Shown here piece after piece: positions 11,944 through 24,400 of a stretch of 64,000 nt of DNA (position 1 is the stretch's first letter; each line of letters opens with the position of its first letter). The position numbers and the translations under genes were made by a program. The notes beneath the pieces were generated by a model, which was not told the origin of the DNA, made no database searches, and saw nothing but the letters and a program-made list of their open reading frames with translations. Source of the DNA: Quillaja saponaria (lineage: Eukaryota > Streptophyta > Magnoliopsida > Fabales > Quillajaceae); contig CM055605.1 of the NCBI GenBank assembly GCA_029379385.1, forward strand, positions 11,815,001 through 11,879,000. Direction: 5' to 3'.

Positions 11944-14434
11944 GGTATTTGCATGATGTATTTGTGTCCAAATCTTTTGTTTCTTAAAATTTTCTTTCTA
12001 ATGTGAACTTATAACAGATGTGCAAAGGATGCCTCAGTATGTCTGTGATAGTTCTTGATGAGTAAGAAATGCAAGAGATGTAATTTTGTTTTATTTTTTG
12101 AGTAGTAATAGTATTGATCTTGTCTGGTGTAGAAATAAATCTCTTACGAATATAGCTATTTTAAGTTATTACATTTCTGTAACTACTTTTATAAAAAAAA
12201 AAGCTATGGCTAATCTTTGGTATTGTTCAGCTAGTTGAAATCTTTGGTATTTCTTCAATGAATATGGAGAACCACAGCGACCAATTGTTGATATTTAGAT
12301 TATAGGCCTGAAAATGCCAGCTTTGCCAGCCTGAAAATGCTTGTTTTTCACCTTTTTGTGCTGCATTTCCTGAGGAATGGACACTAGTATGGATATAATG
12401 ATATATGATTTTAATCATAGCAAGATATTCTGAATTTCATGATGCTGATCGTTAAAAATGCATTTTATTTCTTGCACAGGAAGTTGACTGTCTCTTTCAA
12501 TGTTGGTTGCATGAGACTTTTACATTTAAGCTTGTTTGAGGTTTTAGTGTCAAGTTTCAGCATGAATTTCTTTATCAGCCATGCGTCCAATGATAATAAA
12601 AGTGGTTTGGCAGTGAGAATGCTGAAGTTCAAAATCCAGGTAACTTTTGTTATATTAAGACTAACACTGGATGGTATCTTGTGAACCAACACAAGCATTT
12701 GCCTCAAGATTCTTCTTTTTTTGCTACTTTTCACTTATTTCTTTTATGAGTTTGATACTGGTTTTTTCTTAGGGCACTATTTCATTTTTAATTTTTTTTT
12801 TCATTGACCATTAGTTATTCAATATGGAGTTGAGGAGCACGTATGTGCTAGAGTATTGTCAAACAATGAACAAGGATGCTCAAGATTAATCTGGTGTCAG
12901 ATGGAGTTGAGAAAGGAAATGACAGTGCCACCTGGGGAAACCCGAGGCAACTAGAAACAAGGGAAGTGGTGAAGATGCAATAGTGTTGACAAGCGATGAT
13001 GGAAAGTTAGTGACGCACATCATGTCTCTGGTAATCCAACGAATGTTGGTAAGTTATATTTCCTCTTGATTTTCTCCATGTATTACATCGGAATTGGTAG
13101 CTGTTGTTGCTGTATGTATTAATAAATGTTCAAAAGAAATTTGTCAGGTTGCTAACCAGTGAACAAAAAATATAGAGGTGATTATTTCCAGATTAAGTAT
13201 TTTGCCTCTTTTAATTTACAAAAGGAATTCTGTTGATTCTGAATTTCTGATGTCTATGGGTGGGTCTTCCATAAGGTCATCTCCAATAAATCTACTCTAA
13301 GTGTAGCTAATAAGCTCGGGTGCTTGAAATTGTTTTCTTATTGGTTCTGAACTTCTGATTATTGGCTTGGATATAGTTGATTGCAGTTACAATTTAAAAA
13401 ATTGGTTTCATTGACATAAAGTCATAAACCCCTTTGATCAAGTCAGATGTGAAAACTTAATCTATTGAAAATACATAGGTCTACATATCTCTCTGTCCAA
13501 AGCAGACAAAATTGACTCATTTAAAACTGAACTATATCAATCTCTTAAGGTAAATGAAGTGTATTTTTTAAGTACATAATATAAATCTGACACTATATGG
13601 ACGTGAATTTAAGGATACCAAACACACTTCAATTTCCTATTACATAATCTTTCGCAAGCAAGAGTCTGAGTTATTTTCTTAACTAATAGTAGACTAGAAT
13701 TATTGTTTTCTGTTTAATTCTTTCTCAATTTCATTATATGGTACTCTCTTCATGATATTACACGGGAGCAACTGAGGAACCTAGCAACCAAGGAAACAAT
13801 CAAGCTAAGTACTTGTAACTTTTAACATACTTATATATGCAGATGACAAAATTTTCTATACTCTTACCCTCCACGTTTGTGATTTTCTCATAATTGCAAC
13901 TTTGACACCCTTATATATGCAAATGACTATGTTTTCTTGGGTATTACTCTTAATCTTCAATGTCTGTGCCTCATTTTCATATTCCTGTTTGACTGTGAAC
14001 TGTTGAACTTTCATAGCTCAAGAATCTAGTCTGACTTACATTATGTTCAATGTATTAATCTATAATTGTACTAATGCAGTGTGTTTGAAGGCGATGGAGA
14101 ATATTTTGGTTAATGTCAGAATAAACTTGTATAAATCTCAACTCCATGGTGGCTTCGAAAATCGAGGTATGAGCAGCATAATTTTCTGTATATTTTTTTG
14201 CAAATTTTTGAGCTTGGAAGCTCTTTTCTGCGTTCAAATGTGTATTCGAAAGATAAATAATAATGGATTTTCTCATGGTGTTCCATATGGTTCAACTAGG
14301 GATTATAATGAAACTGATATGATCTGTTTTATTGTGCTTGTTGGCTTTTATATATCTTATGTTCAAAGATTCACATTTTATCTGCATATTATCTAATTTA
14401 TGATATCGCAAAATCAAGATGAAGTCCTCGAGGT
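11944..14434. other. Intergenic region, no gene recognised
   Basis: Short open frames occur (12439-12684, 14043-14396) but none shows a recognisable domain. The stretch near 12830-13050 is less AT-biased than the rest and could be a non-coding exon or an old repeat; I cannot assign it. Confidence 0.4.
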
Positions 14435-14442
14435 ATGGTAAT

Positions 14443-15480
14443 CAATGTTGTCAAGATTGCGAGTTGGATCGTAGGATCGTATGATCGTATGATCGTATGA
14501 TCCTGCTCCAACATAACGAGTTGAAACATGCTGAAGATCGTTGTTTCAGGAACTCATTATCAAGATCTCTGGATCATTGCAAAACTTGTGAGATTGTGAG
14601 TTACAGCCGAGTCTATTGATTCTGTAAAAATAAAAAATAGGTTGAAATTTGGCTTGGCGTTGGAAACCCAAACCAACCAATCTCTTTCTCAGCCTAATTT
14701 CCTCCCAAAGTGAATCCTCGATCGCAGATTCACCCTTAGCCTCCCTCTTCATGTTCGCTGCTCAGCCTTCTTCTCTGGCAAAACTCTCTTTCTCTTCCTC
14801 GTCTGGTCAAGTTGGCTTCTGCAGAGGTTGGGTCGACCATTCAAAGTTTGTCCTTCCACCATACCATTTGTTGAAGATACCATCTGCAGAGCAAATCTGC
14901 ATCATTCCTGGCCGGAAGAGAACATTTTAGCATTGGATATTGCTTCTGCAGACCAACAGAAGCTTCAGAACAGAGCATTCTTGGTCTGCAGAGTCATGAC
15001 CTTAATTTGTCCAGCAACGTCAACTCTTTTTCTTTTTTGGATTTTCTTATTATATAATTTGGTTTGATTTGATATTTGAGAATAACTTACTTTTATGAAA
15101 TTGGTTTGAATAATTGGATATATAAATAGTTTCATATTTTTTTTTTTATGAACTTATTTTGTATTAGATGCTTATGAATTTAATGTGTGAATTTATGTTC
15201 TGAATTTGATGTTCCAATTGGATGTTTGTACTTGTACTCTCTTGTTGAGTGACTCTTCTGTATTTTTGATGGAATTGGTGACAACTTTACTTTAAAAAAA
15301 TATATTTAGAGCTTTATAACAAATTTGCTAATAACAAATTACGCATGTTTATAACAAATTATATACATGGATATCTATGCTAATAATTATTTTACAAAAT
15401 TTGTAAGATTGATCATATCGATTCGATCTTACAATTTTAACTTGCCGCCCTCCACGATCCTATCAATTTTGACAACATTG
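14443..15480. mobile_element. Non-autonomous hAT-type element (1,038 bp) with unknown internal sequence
   Basis: The ends are caatgttgtcaagattg on the left and caatgttgtcaaaattg read inward from the right, a terminal inverted repeat with one mismatch in 17. The left flank is atggtaat (14435-14442). The right flank reads atggt (15481-15485), then a TRIM element, then aat (16380-16382); removing the TRIM restores the identical 8-bp duplication atggtaat. The 8-bp duplication and CA start fit the hAT superfamily. Subterminal gatcgtat repeats (14467-14505) and gatcttac / acgatcctat motifs near the right end fit transposase-binding repeats. There is no transposase. The interior at about 14645-15065 is less AT-rich and partly open, and could be captured host sequence. 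Confidence 0.8.
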
Positions 15481-15485
15481 ATGGT

Positions 15486-16374
15486 TGTTAAATAAATAAA
15501 ACGAGGAAACGGATTGTGGGCTTGATTGGTGAAATGAATCAAAGACTACACTTATATTCTTTATTTATAGTAAACAATAAAACAGATATCTACATCTAAG
15601 CATTGTGGGACTTAATAATACTACAGTTCAACTTAACTAAGTCTTAAATTTCAAACTGGTTAAGGAATGTGGGACTTACAAGACCTATTATATTCCAAAT
15701 CACTTCCCCTCAAGATGGAGAATATAGTGCTCAATCTTGATAAGTAAAACCTAAGTATCAATCTTAAAACTCTCCCTCATTTACAACAATCTAAGAACAA
15801 TAGGTCAAGAGATAAATAGAATGAGAAAGGGTTGTAGCTTCAATCAGTTTGACAAACATCAACCAGCACTACAATGTGAAAAAGGGCACCGTGAACAATT
15901 CTTTGTTGGCTGGAAAGAGACAGTTAGATATGTTAGAAAAATAAAAGGAGCACCGCTGGAAAAGCTACAACGAGATTTTTAGGAAAAATATAATGAGCAC
16001 TGTTGGAAAGAGACATGGCAGAAAAGTTCATATAGGTACTGTTTGAGTCGTTAAACCCTAAAACAAAAAGGCTTGAAAAGGATAGGGGTTAAAAAAAGTG
16101 GGATTAAATAGGCTTAAAAAGATGAAACAACTAGGCTTGAAAACTAGGGATAGAGAAAAGAAAAAAAGGATTAGGGTTTTTAGAAATCTGACCAAGATCA
16201 GGTTTGGATTTCAAACTTACTTTGGTACCATGTTAAATAACATAGAAAGAGGAAATGATTGTGGGCTTGACTGGTGAATCAAAACCTACACTTGTGAATT
16301 TTATTTATAGTAAACAATAAAACTTCCAAATCTAAGTCATGTGGGCTTAACAATACATTATTATTATATTAATA
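15486..16374 (-). mobile_element. TRIM-type miniature LTR retrotransposon
   Basis: Short direct terminal repeats lie on the - strand: 5' LTR 16231-16374 (144 bp) and 3' LTR 15486-15702 (217 bp). They share the attgtttactataaataaa and caagcccacaat blocks. Both end ...ttaaca. The 5' LTR is followed by tggtaccaaag (16220-16230, - strand), a near match to the initiator-Met tRNA primer site tggtatcagag. A purine tract cttgaggggaag precedes the 3' LTR (15701-15712, - strand). Its 5-bp target duplication is atggt (15481-15485 and 16375-16379). The element is 889 bp and has no coding capacity, which defines a TRIM. The 5' LTR is shorter because of an internal deletion. Confidence 0.8.
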
Positions 16375-16382
16375 ATGGTAAT

Positions 16383-17366
16383 AATAGATGCATAAACAAA
16401 GTTTTCAAGAAATAACTCAAATATAAGTCTTTACTATCGGGTCCAGATGGATTATGGGAATTGGGACAGTATACCACCTGAGCATCAATTGCTATATAAT
16501 TTTTTTTTTCAATAATTACAGAGTTCTAGCTAATATGAATTTATAAACTTCACTCTGGATGCCAATTCATGCTTTTTTATATAAAATAATGCTAATAGAT
16601 TTTAGCTCTGATTTGTTTTCTTTGATCCATTAATTATGTTTAACAGCAGTCATTTGCTCTCCTGCTTATGGCATAACAGGTCTGTTAATTTCATTTCTGA
16701 TTTATGAAATTATAGATTTCGTCGAAGCAATTAAAATTTACTTGTGGACGTGCATTTTCTTGGAGTGAGAATGGTTACCAATATATAAGAACATACTAGC
16801 ATATTGTCATTGTGTCATTTTCTAAATGTTAAGTGGTTTTCAAATGAAAAAATGAAAAGAAAAGTTAAATAAAAATGTAGAAAAGAGTAGTGAGCATGAG
16901 AAGGTGCACCACACATAAAGAGGCTGCAGATTTGTATCTTTTTCAGTTGTAGTAATGGGTGTTGCTTGCTTAGTTGCTTCATGTTCTTTTAAGGCTTTTG
17001 AGTTTCTCTATTGTTTCTGTTTTAAAATTTTATTTAGAGGATAACAATGATATGTTAGGGCTATTTTGAGTTAGTTACATAACTAAATATATTGAACAAA
17101 GCAAGTATGACAGCTTTTCATCTTTATATTTTGTTCTTTCCCCATCTACGATAGTTATTAGTTCAAATAAGATCATACATTATCTGCAGTATATAACAGG
17201 ATTCTTGTATGTGTGTGTGTGTTTCTCTCACTCAACTAAGTTTATACTTTTATGTCAATTGTTAGTTTTTCTGGGTGTTGCGTTTTGCATGGTTGAAACA
17301 GTAGAAATGCTAATTGGAATTTCCATGCTGTAACTAAGAATTTGTGATTGCATAGATATTGATCTA
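16383..17366. other. Intergenic region, includes the 3' UTR of the transporter gene
   Basis: No coding sequence seen. A short (gt)n run lies at 17208-17221. The transporter transcript (- strand) should end somewhere in the right-hand part. Confidence 0.4.
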
Positions 17367-19151
17367 TCATGGTGCTTCCATTTTTCCGTCTCCACTCACT
17401 TCCCCGACAATTCTCTTCCAAAACCAATGCTCCTTCCACACTTTCTCCATCTGCTCAATTGGCATGTTCTTGGTTTCTGGTAAAAAGAAGTACACAAAAG
17501 CAGTCATCACCACCACCCATCCCCCGAAAAAGAAGAAAGTCCCAGACTTGAAGTGGCAAAGCATAGTAAGAAAGGTCTGAGCAACAATGAAAGTAAAGAG
17601 AAAGTTCACTGCAACTGCAATGCTCTGTGCTGCTGATCTGACCTCCAATGAAAAAATCTCACTAGGAACTAACCATCCTAGTGGCCCCCAAGACCAACCA
17701 AACCCAGCAACATATATGCATATCAAAATTAGAATCAAATATGCATACCCTTTGCTTATTCCACCATGATCACCCAGTTGAACTGCCATAATGCTTCCAA
17801 TTATAACTTGTGAAACAAACATCTGAATACCTCCAACCATAAACAGAACTCTACGACCTAGTTTATCTACAATAAGCATTGATATGAACGTGGAACTAGT
17901 ACCTACAATCCCAGTCACGACTGCAGACAAAAGTGAAGCGCTTTCACCTAGACCAATAGTCAGGAAGAGTATCGGTGCATAAAAGGAAATGACGTTGATC
18001 CCTGTTACTTGTTGAAAGAATGGTATTGCTATTGCCATAACCAGTTGAGGTCTATACTTTCTCTGTAAAATTCTCTTAAATGGTTGATTGATGGACTTTG
18101 ATATGTTACTTGCTTCTATTAGATCTTCAAGTTCTGCTTGGATATCATTGGTTCCCCGGATACGTTGCAGCATAGCCTTTGCCTTTTGATGCTCCTTGTT
18201 ATGCTGGATTAGGCTGTTGGGTGTTTCTGGAAGGAATATTGCACCCAGAGTAAGGATTGAGGCTGGAACTGCTGCCATGGCTAGAGAGATACGCCAACCC
18301 CAGCCACCTTTAATCTTTTCAGTACCATAGTTGATGAGGTTAGCTGATAGCACGCCAATGCCAACACAGAACTGGAAGCCATTGTTGATTGCTCCTCTGT
18401 TTCTTGGTGGTGCCATCTCTGAGAGATATAATGGGACTGACTGCAGAAAAATAAATTTGTTCACAAAATCCATCGGCCATGAATTAGAGGTGACTATCTA
18501 TCTATTTTGCCTCTATTTTCTAGTAGATATCTCTGGTTTAGTTTTCAAAAGGACTCATGGAAATGTATTAATGTTGCATAAGGAGTGTGACTACCTGGTT
18601 TGCAAAACCAACCCCAACTCCAAGCAAAACTCTGCCAAGTATTAACATGTACACATTTACAGCAGCACCACCAAGAGCAGCTCCTGCAAGGAAGGCGGCA
18701 CCACCTGCAAGAATCGACGGCTTACGTCCAAAGGCTCTAGTGACAGATGAGGCGAAGAAGGTAGCAATAAGACCAGCTATGTACAGTGATGATGTAAAGG
18801 TTGTTAATAGTTGGCTGTCAAATTTGCAGTAGTTGCTTATTTTGGTATCTTCCTTCATCTTCTTGTATACTTCTGGAAAAAACTTCTCCAAAAATGGCGC
18901 CATAGATGTCACTCCACCTACAAATTTAGTTAAATAAGTTAACGAGGAGAAACAAAATCCTGTTGTAAAGGTAATCATAAATCTGCATGTAAAAAATTAT
19001 ACTTAAACATAAAATAAAAACCTGAAATTCCTATATCATAACCAAAGATAATCCCTCCTGTAGCTGCCACCATGCAAGATAGAATCACAAAGGGAGTCAT
19101 CTTGCCATTGTATTGGCCTCCTTCACTTGTTATTGCTATCTCCCCTGCCAT
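17367..19151 (-). CDS. STP-type monosaccharide/H+ symporter (three exons, 508 aa)
   Basis: Exons on the - strand: 19151-19022, 18917-18595 and 18440-17367, giving 508 residues. Both introns are GT-AG. The product is a plasma-membrane major facilitator of the sugar transporter (STP) family, importing hexose with a proton. Visible features: N-terminal [12 protein letters not shown]; first membrane helix with [15 protein letters not shown] (32-46); conserved lid-domain cysteine C74 with its partner cysteine in TMLCHFKSG near the last helices; GRKP (107-110) and [12 protein letters not shown] in the N-half; PETPNSL (222-228) in the place of PESPR; hexose-binding QQVTGIN (294-300); [23 protein letters not shown] before the C-terminal tail. 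About 12 hydrophobic helices are present, and the length is normal for the family (about 500-525). The substrate (glucose, galactose or other) cannot be settled from sequence alone. No stops or frameshifts. Confidence 0.95.
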
Positions 19152-20952
19152 GACTCTGTACTATCTCTTTGTTCTGATGCTCTCTCTAGCATGGCAAATT
19201 ATATAATTATTGTTGTGTATATAGGCAGATATTTCAACTTTGTACGTAATTATATTGGAGCAGCCTTTCTTGACTACTAGTAGTAATCTATTATCCCAGA
19301 ACTGCATTTCTTCCAACAAAAATATCACAATCACTGGACTTAGAATGAGCATGTGGGTTTGAATAAGAGAAGTGCGGTTGTAGGGTGTAGACTTTAGGGG
19401 TTTCTGTTTCATTTTTAACAAAGAAGACAAAGGAACATGGATCACTATAGATATCCGTTATCACTTCTTAGATTTGAAGACAGAAAAGAAATGCATTGTA
19501 CATTTTATTTTAGCGAGTGATGGGGATTTCTTGTAAAAACCAAATTAATTGTTTATAGTATGAGTCTTATAATCGTTATCTGCACCAATACAAGTTTTGC
19601 AAGTTTCCTGAAAAATAGTCAAATATAATGAAAATAGAGCAGATATAAAATTACAAATAAAATTAAGAAGTCATTGACATAATCAATAAATTTCTTATAT
19701 AATGTCGAGTCTTAGTACAGCGAAAGTTCAAGAAAAACCTATAACCTTTTGGTTTGATTTTTCTATTGCCTCATCTCTGCATACATTATCGCCAAACATT
19801 CTTTGCAAGCATGAGAAAAACTATAGAGCATTAAAATTTTCAATATCATTTTAATTATTTAATTAGACAATCAATACTCATTGTATTTTTTTTTTTTCTT
19901 ACTCGTTCTATTTATTGAATTACTAATCTCAAGGTCTCTCACAACTTTTCAAAGTGATTTCATTTTTTCTTTTATCAAGTGAAAAATTTCAACTAATTTA
20001 TCTAGGCACTTATACAGGCACAGTAAATATATATATATTTTTTAATTTATAATATTCTAAAAGTAATAATTCGTTAATACAATAAATGTTATAAATTTTT
20101 ATACATATTATGTTAAAAAAAAAAAATACAACAAATCGATTTGTATATAACTAATGGAAGATTTAAAATGAGGAAAATGGAAAATTTTAATACAGGACGA
20201 AGGGAGTATATTAAGCCTACAGCATATAATTTACAAAAAGTTTCAATATTGAAAGATTTAACTACTTTTATTTGTATTCTTTTTTCCAGTTTTCATTTCA
20301 CAACGATCCCAGGCAAAAACCTGTTACTTTGCCAGAGTCATTGAATATGAAGAGGAAGCTTGCTAGTGTTGATCTTAAAGACGCCTCGACAGGAACAGGT
20401 CAACAGTGAGCTATGCAACAATCATGGACTGCAGCTTGGAAGCTTGATGCAGGGTCTGAACTACAGCTTCACTCTCAATGAAAGACTGACTTCACTGTTC
20501 TCTGGCCAAACCCTAGTAGCAAAGAATAGGTTCCAAATGTGTGGAAACCTGGTGCAACATATAAATCTTCGATTAATTGTCGATGAGAAAATATAAACCA
20601 GCTCTAATGGAAGATTCAACTAATGTATAACATTGTGGCCACTATCATTGGACTCATCAATGGCATAACTTTTTAGGCAAACCCTAGTAGCAAAGAAAAG
20701 AAAGGCTTCCTTTTCTTTTTTTCATTTGGTTCATCAGAAGGCAGCAAAAGAAAGTTTTCATTCCATTACTACAAGCAACTGCAAATTCTGTGCATGCTGA
20801 TCAGATGGCAAAACCTTTTGATTTTGGTTATATTTAAGCAAAAGTTTAATGTGAATACAGTTAGTCAATGAATATATTCTTCATGGTTGCATGTATGGCC
20901 CAGAAGATGAACACAAACTGGGGAATGCTCTTCAGTCAATAATTTCTTAGAA
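19152..20952. other. Upstream region of the transporter gene and intergenic DNA
   Basis: AT-rich sequence with short open frames and no recognised gene. The words caaaccctagtagcaaagaa recur at about 20507 and 20679, a short dispersed repeat of unknown origin. The transporter promoter should lie at the left side (19152 onward); the best TATA-like strings there are not distinctive. Confidence 0.4.
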
Positions 20953-21118
20953 TGTTTAAAGAAATAGAGAGAGAAATGGTTGTAGCTTGAATAATTAATT
21001 ACTACACCCATAACCTTTATTATATTAAAACAATAGCACAAGACAACCACATCTAAATAATGTGGGACTCAAGGAACTAAAATTCATCTCATAGTCATGG
21101 AAGCAAAACACCCCTCAG
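20953..21118 (-). repeat. TRIM-like LTR with adjacent polypurine tract
   Basis: Read on the - strand: ctgaggggtgttttgcttcc, with the LTR starting at tgttttgc (21110) and ending ...tctttaaaca at 20953, 158 bp. Internal words gagtcccacattatttagat and attgttttaatataataaag correspond to aagtcccacaatgcttagat and the following block in the TRIM at 15486. The preceding gagggg resembles the purine tract of that element. It is probably the 3' LTR of a related, decayed TRIM; the rest of the element is not recognisable to the right. Confidence 0.5.
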
Positions 21119-21474
21119 AAACAAAATGTAAAAATTTGGTGGAAACGATGTCGTTTCCATCAAAACGGGCAAATCGTTCCATAGAAAAGGTGCTTTTTTT
21201 TTTTTTGTTTGTTTGAAATGGATTGAATTTGTTAAAATTTGAGGAAAAAATATAAAATTGTTGTTTTATGTATCTATTTTACATAATATAGGTTGTTTTA
21301 TGAGAAGTATTAAGTTTTCTCTGCAAAGGTTGAAAATTGAAAAAGATAATATCAAGATAAATCAGACTTCAATAATATTGCTTTTCAACATATTTGGTAA
21401 TCAGTGGAACATTTGGTAAATAAGAAATAGCAGTATACTTGTACTAAGTACCTGCGTTTGCTTTTTGCAGCAAT

Positions 21475-24400
21475 TTACATGAAGTCCAAATCATGTTCCT
21501 GACGTTCCAGGACAATAGAAGCAAGAGCAAGTCTATATGCTGTAGATCTTAAATTTCTTACGAGCACATATATTTCCCTTCGTCGATTTGCAGGGATCTC
21601 ATTCCACTGATCCTCTCTAAGATGAGATAGCAAAACTGCCTCACAGAAGCCCTCAGCAACTAACTTCTTGCTGCATGCACATTGGACTCAAAATAAGAGA
21701 AAAGGAATGCATGGATTGCCATGTTATGTACACGTCAGATAATAAGAAAAAAAACAGAGACAGAAAGGAAAGGAAGTATATGAAGTAACCAGCTTCCAGT
21801 TGCATAACATAAAATAGATTTCCCAACCTTCCTTGAACAAATCCTGATGTGACAAGGCCAATAGGAGACCGATGAAACTCTCTGGCAAGTGGGTCCTCTG
21901 GTATCTGGAATTCCCAGTTGGAAGAAGATTGCTCTTTGAAATACAGTCCCACAGAAGCCTGAGACATCTGAAGTACTTCCTCAATTGCATCTAATCTGAA
22001 ACTGAACATAATTTTCATATCAGCAGTGACAGAAGATGGAAAACATAGACCTGAAAAAGTTGACACTGCTCGTTTTATATTGGGAAGACAGAACCACACA
22101 CTCAATGATTTTATAACTCATGTTAGAAGAATAAAAAGAAAGAAAAGAAAATTTAAGTCCATCCATAAAAATCCATCTGAAGTGCATTCTAGTGATTCTA
22201 CTAATTAGAAGTTCAAATGGTAGATAACTTTTTCACATAACCTCCCCACATGAACCAAGCATATCACAGCAAAATAAAAAACAAAAAAAAAAGAACCAAG
22301 CAGATCAGAAGAATCAATTTCGCCCATATCAGTTTCCCTTAACCATAAAACAAAAACAACAGACATACACAACATATAAAATGTCTTCTTGGAACACTCT
22401 CCATGTTCATATATATATATGCTCAATTGACTCAATCACTCCAACAGCAGGAAAATTTAAAGGAATGCTCATGACAAATTTGTTAAAATTCCTCTTAAGG
22501 AAATAAGCCATAATCAGTAATCCAAGAGGAAAAAAATAGGTACAAGAATCAACCACCTTGATATGTCAGTAGGACGAGGTGCACAAATAACTGAACCTTC
22601 TTCGAAAAAGCCTTCCTTGCAAGCGTTCAGTTGGACTCTAAGAAAACACAATTTACGGTCACAACTATTGTAAGAAATCCCATTTCGGTCCAAAACAATC
22701 TTTCTTTTATCCTTAATAAACTTAGAAATGCTCATCTTTCGATCTGCTACTTGAGGAAACAGAAGTAATTCTCCAGCTTGGATTTCCTTCTGGAAATCAG
22801 TCAGCATACCACCTGTTCTGGCTACAAATCCATCAAAAAACTTGCCATCATGACCATATGATGAAATACCAAACCTTCTGCAACCAGAGTTTGATACTGA
22901 ATTGTCATTAGTTGCACCTTCCTCAGAGGAAACTCTAGTAGTTCCCATTGTAGTGAGTTCATTGTCCAAAGCAACGCGGACACTTGCCCATGGGGGTGGA
23001 GTTGGAACTCTCAACGGTCTTATAGCAGGAGGACGAAGTTCTGCTTTTTGATTAGATTCTGCAGCTTTACTCTCTGTAAAGCATGTGTATGCATGACAAT
23101 CAGGAAAACCTGAAGGAAAAAGTGGCAGCCCCATCTGGAAAAGACAGAAATTTTCCATATTTCAATAATTTATATGGAGGACAGGTTATTACTTTCTAGG
23201 TGCAAATACTTACTTCACATGCAATCCAGCACTTCTCTCTCAATCCTATTGCATGACCCCCATTGGAGATGAGAGGAATCCAGAAAGCCCTCATCCAACT
23301 CAAAGGAAGTAGAATAGACCATCTGGACAATAATAAAATGAAAAGCTTATGAATTTATAGCTGTTGATGGAAAGCATAATAACAGATGACGAGTAAGAAG
23401 GAAGGTCCATTAGGTGTAATTAAGGCAGAGCAAAAATTAAGAATCAGGTGATAAGAAGCTATCTATAAAATTAATCTGAAATAGACTTTATATTTAAAAT
23501 ATTAGTTATTACTCAAAAAATTTATAAGAAATCAACCATGGAAGTAAAAAAGCTTTTTTTATCATATATGAATGTTTTTTTTTTTTTTTTTTTGGTGCTG
23601 TTTTCCATCAATCATTAATGCCAAAGCTACACCGAATCATATTCTAACGATGTATTTCTACTAATGAGGAAAAATGAACGTTACTGATGAGAAAACTGAA
23701 AGCTCAGTACAGAATTAGGATCCAGATCACATAGTATTCATCCCTTTTGTTCATGTATATTTAAAACAGTTAAAGAAAACTAATTCCGGATCTAAACTAA
23801 CTTTCAGTAAATTTAGTACTTGTTTTATTTACCATTGCCAAAGAGCATAAGCTATATAACCATCTGAAAATTGAACGATTCAATTACAAAATGTTTCACA
23901 TGAAACTGAAAGAAAACCATTAAAATAACACATAAAAAGCAAATCTGTGCATATGTACAATGTAGAGTTATGAATTTCAGCCTCAAGACATTGCACTAAT
24001 CAATTGCATCCTAACAAAAAAATAAATGGAAAACATATCACCAAAAAAAGAAAGGAATTACCCTATAAGCAAGCCCTTCTGGTTATTATTTTGTAACAGA
24101 AGAATAGGGCAAAATCTTGAGCACTGAACGTTCATTGAAGTGTTTGTTCTCCCTGAATTCAGATTATCAAGGCAAAAATATTCCATACGCTGTTCTTGTT
24201 TCTCTGCGCAAAGAATTCTCTCTTCCACTGGTGGACTTACTCCTTTGCGGATTTCCCACAAATCACAATTATCAAACAAACTACTATTTTCTCCAAGTTT
24301 TGAAGATGAGAGCAAGTCTTTATCCTTGTCCAATATTCCTACTTCAGAAAACTCTTTATTCTCAGTTTCAGGTTCATCGTCCAGAGCATTAGTAGAAGCT

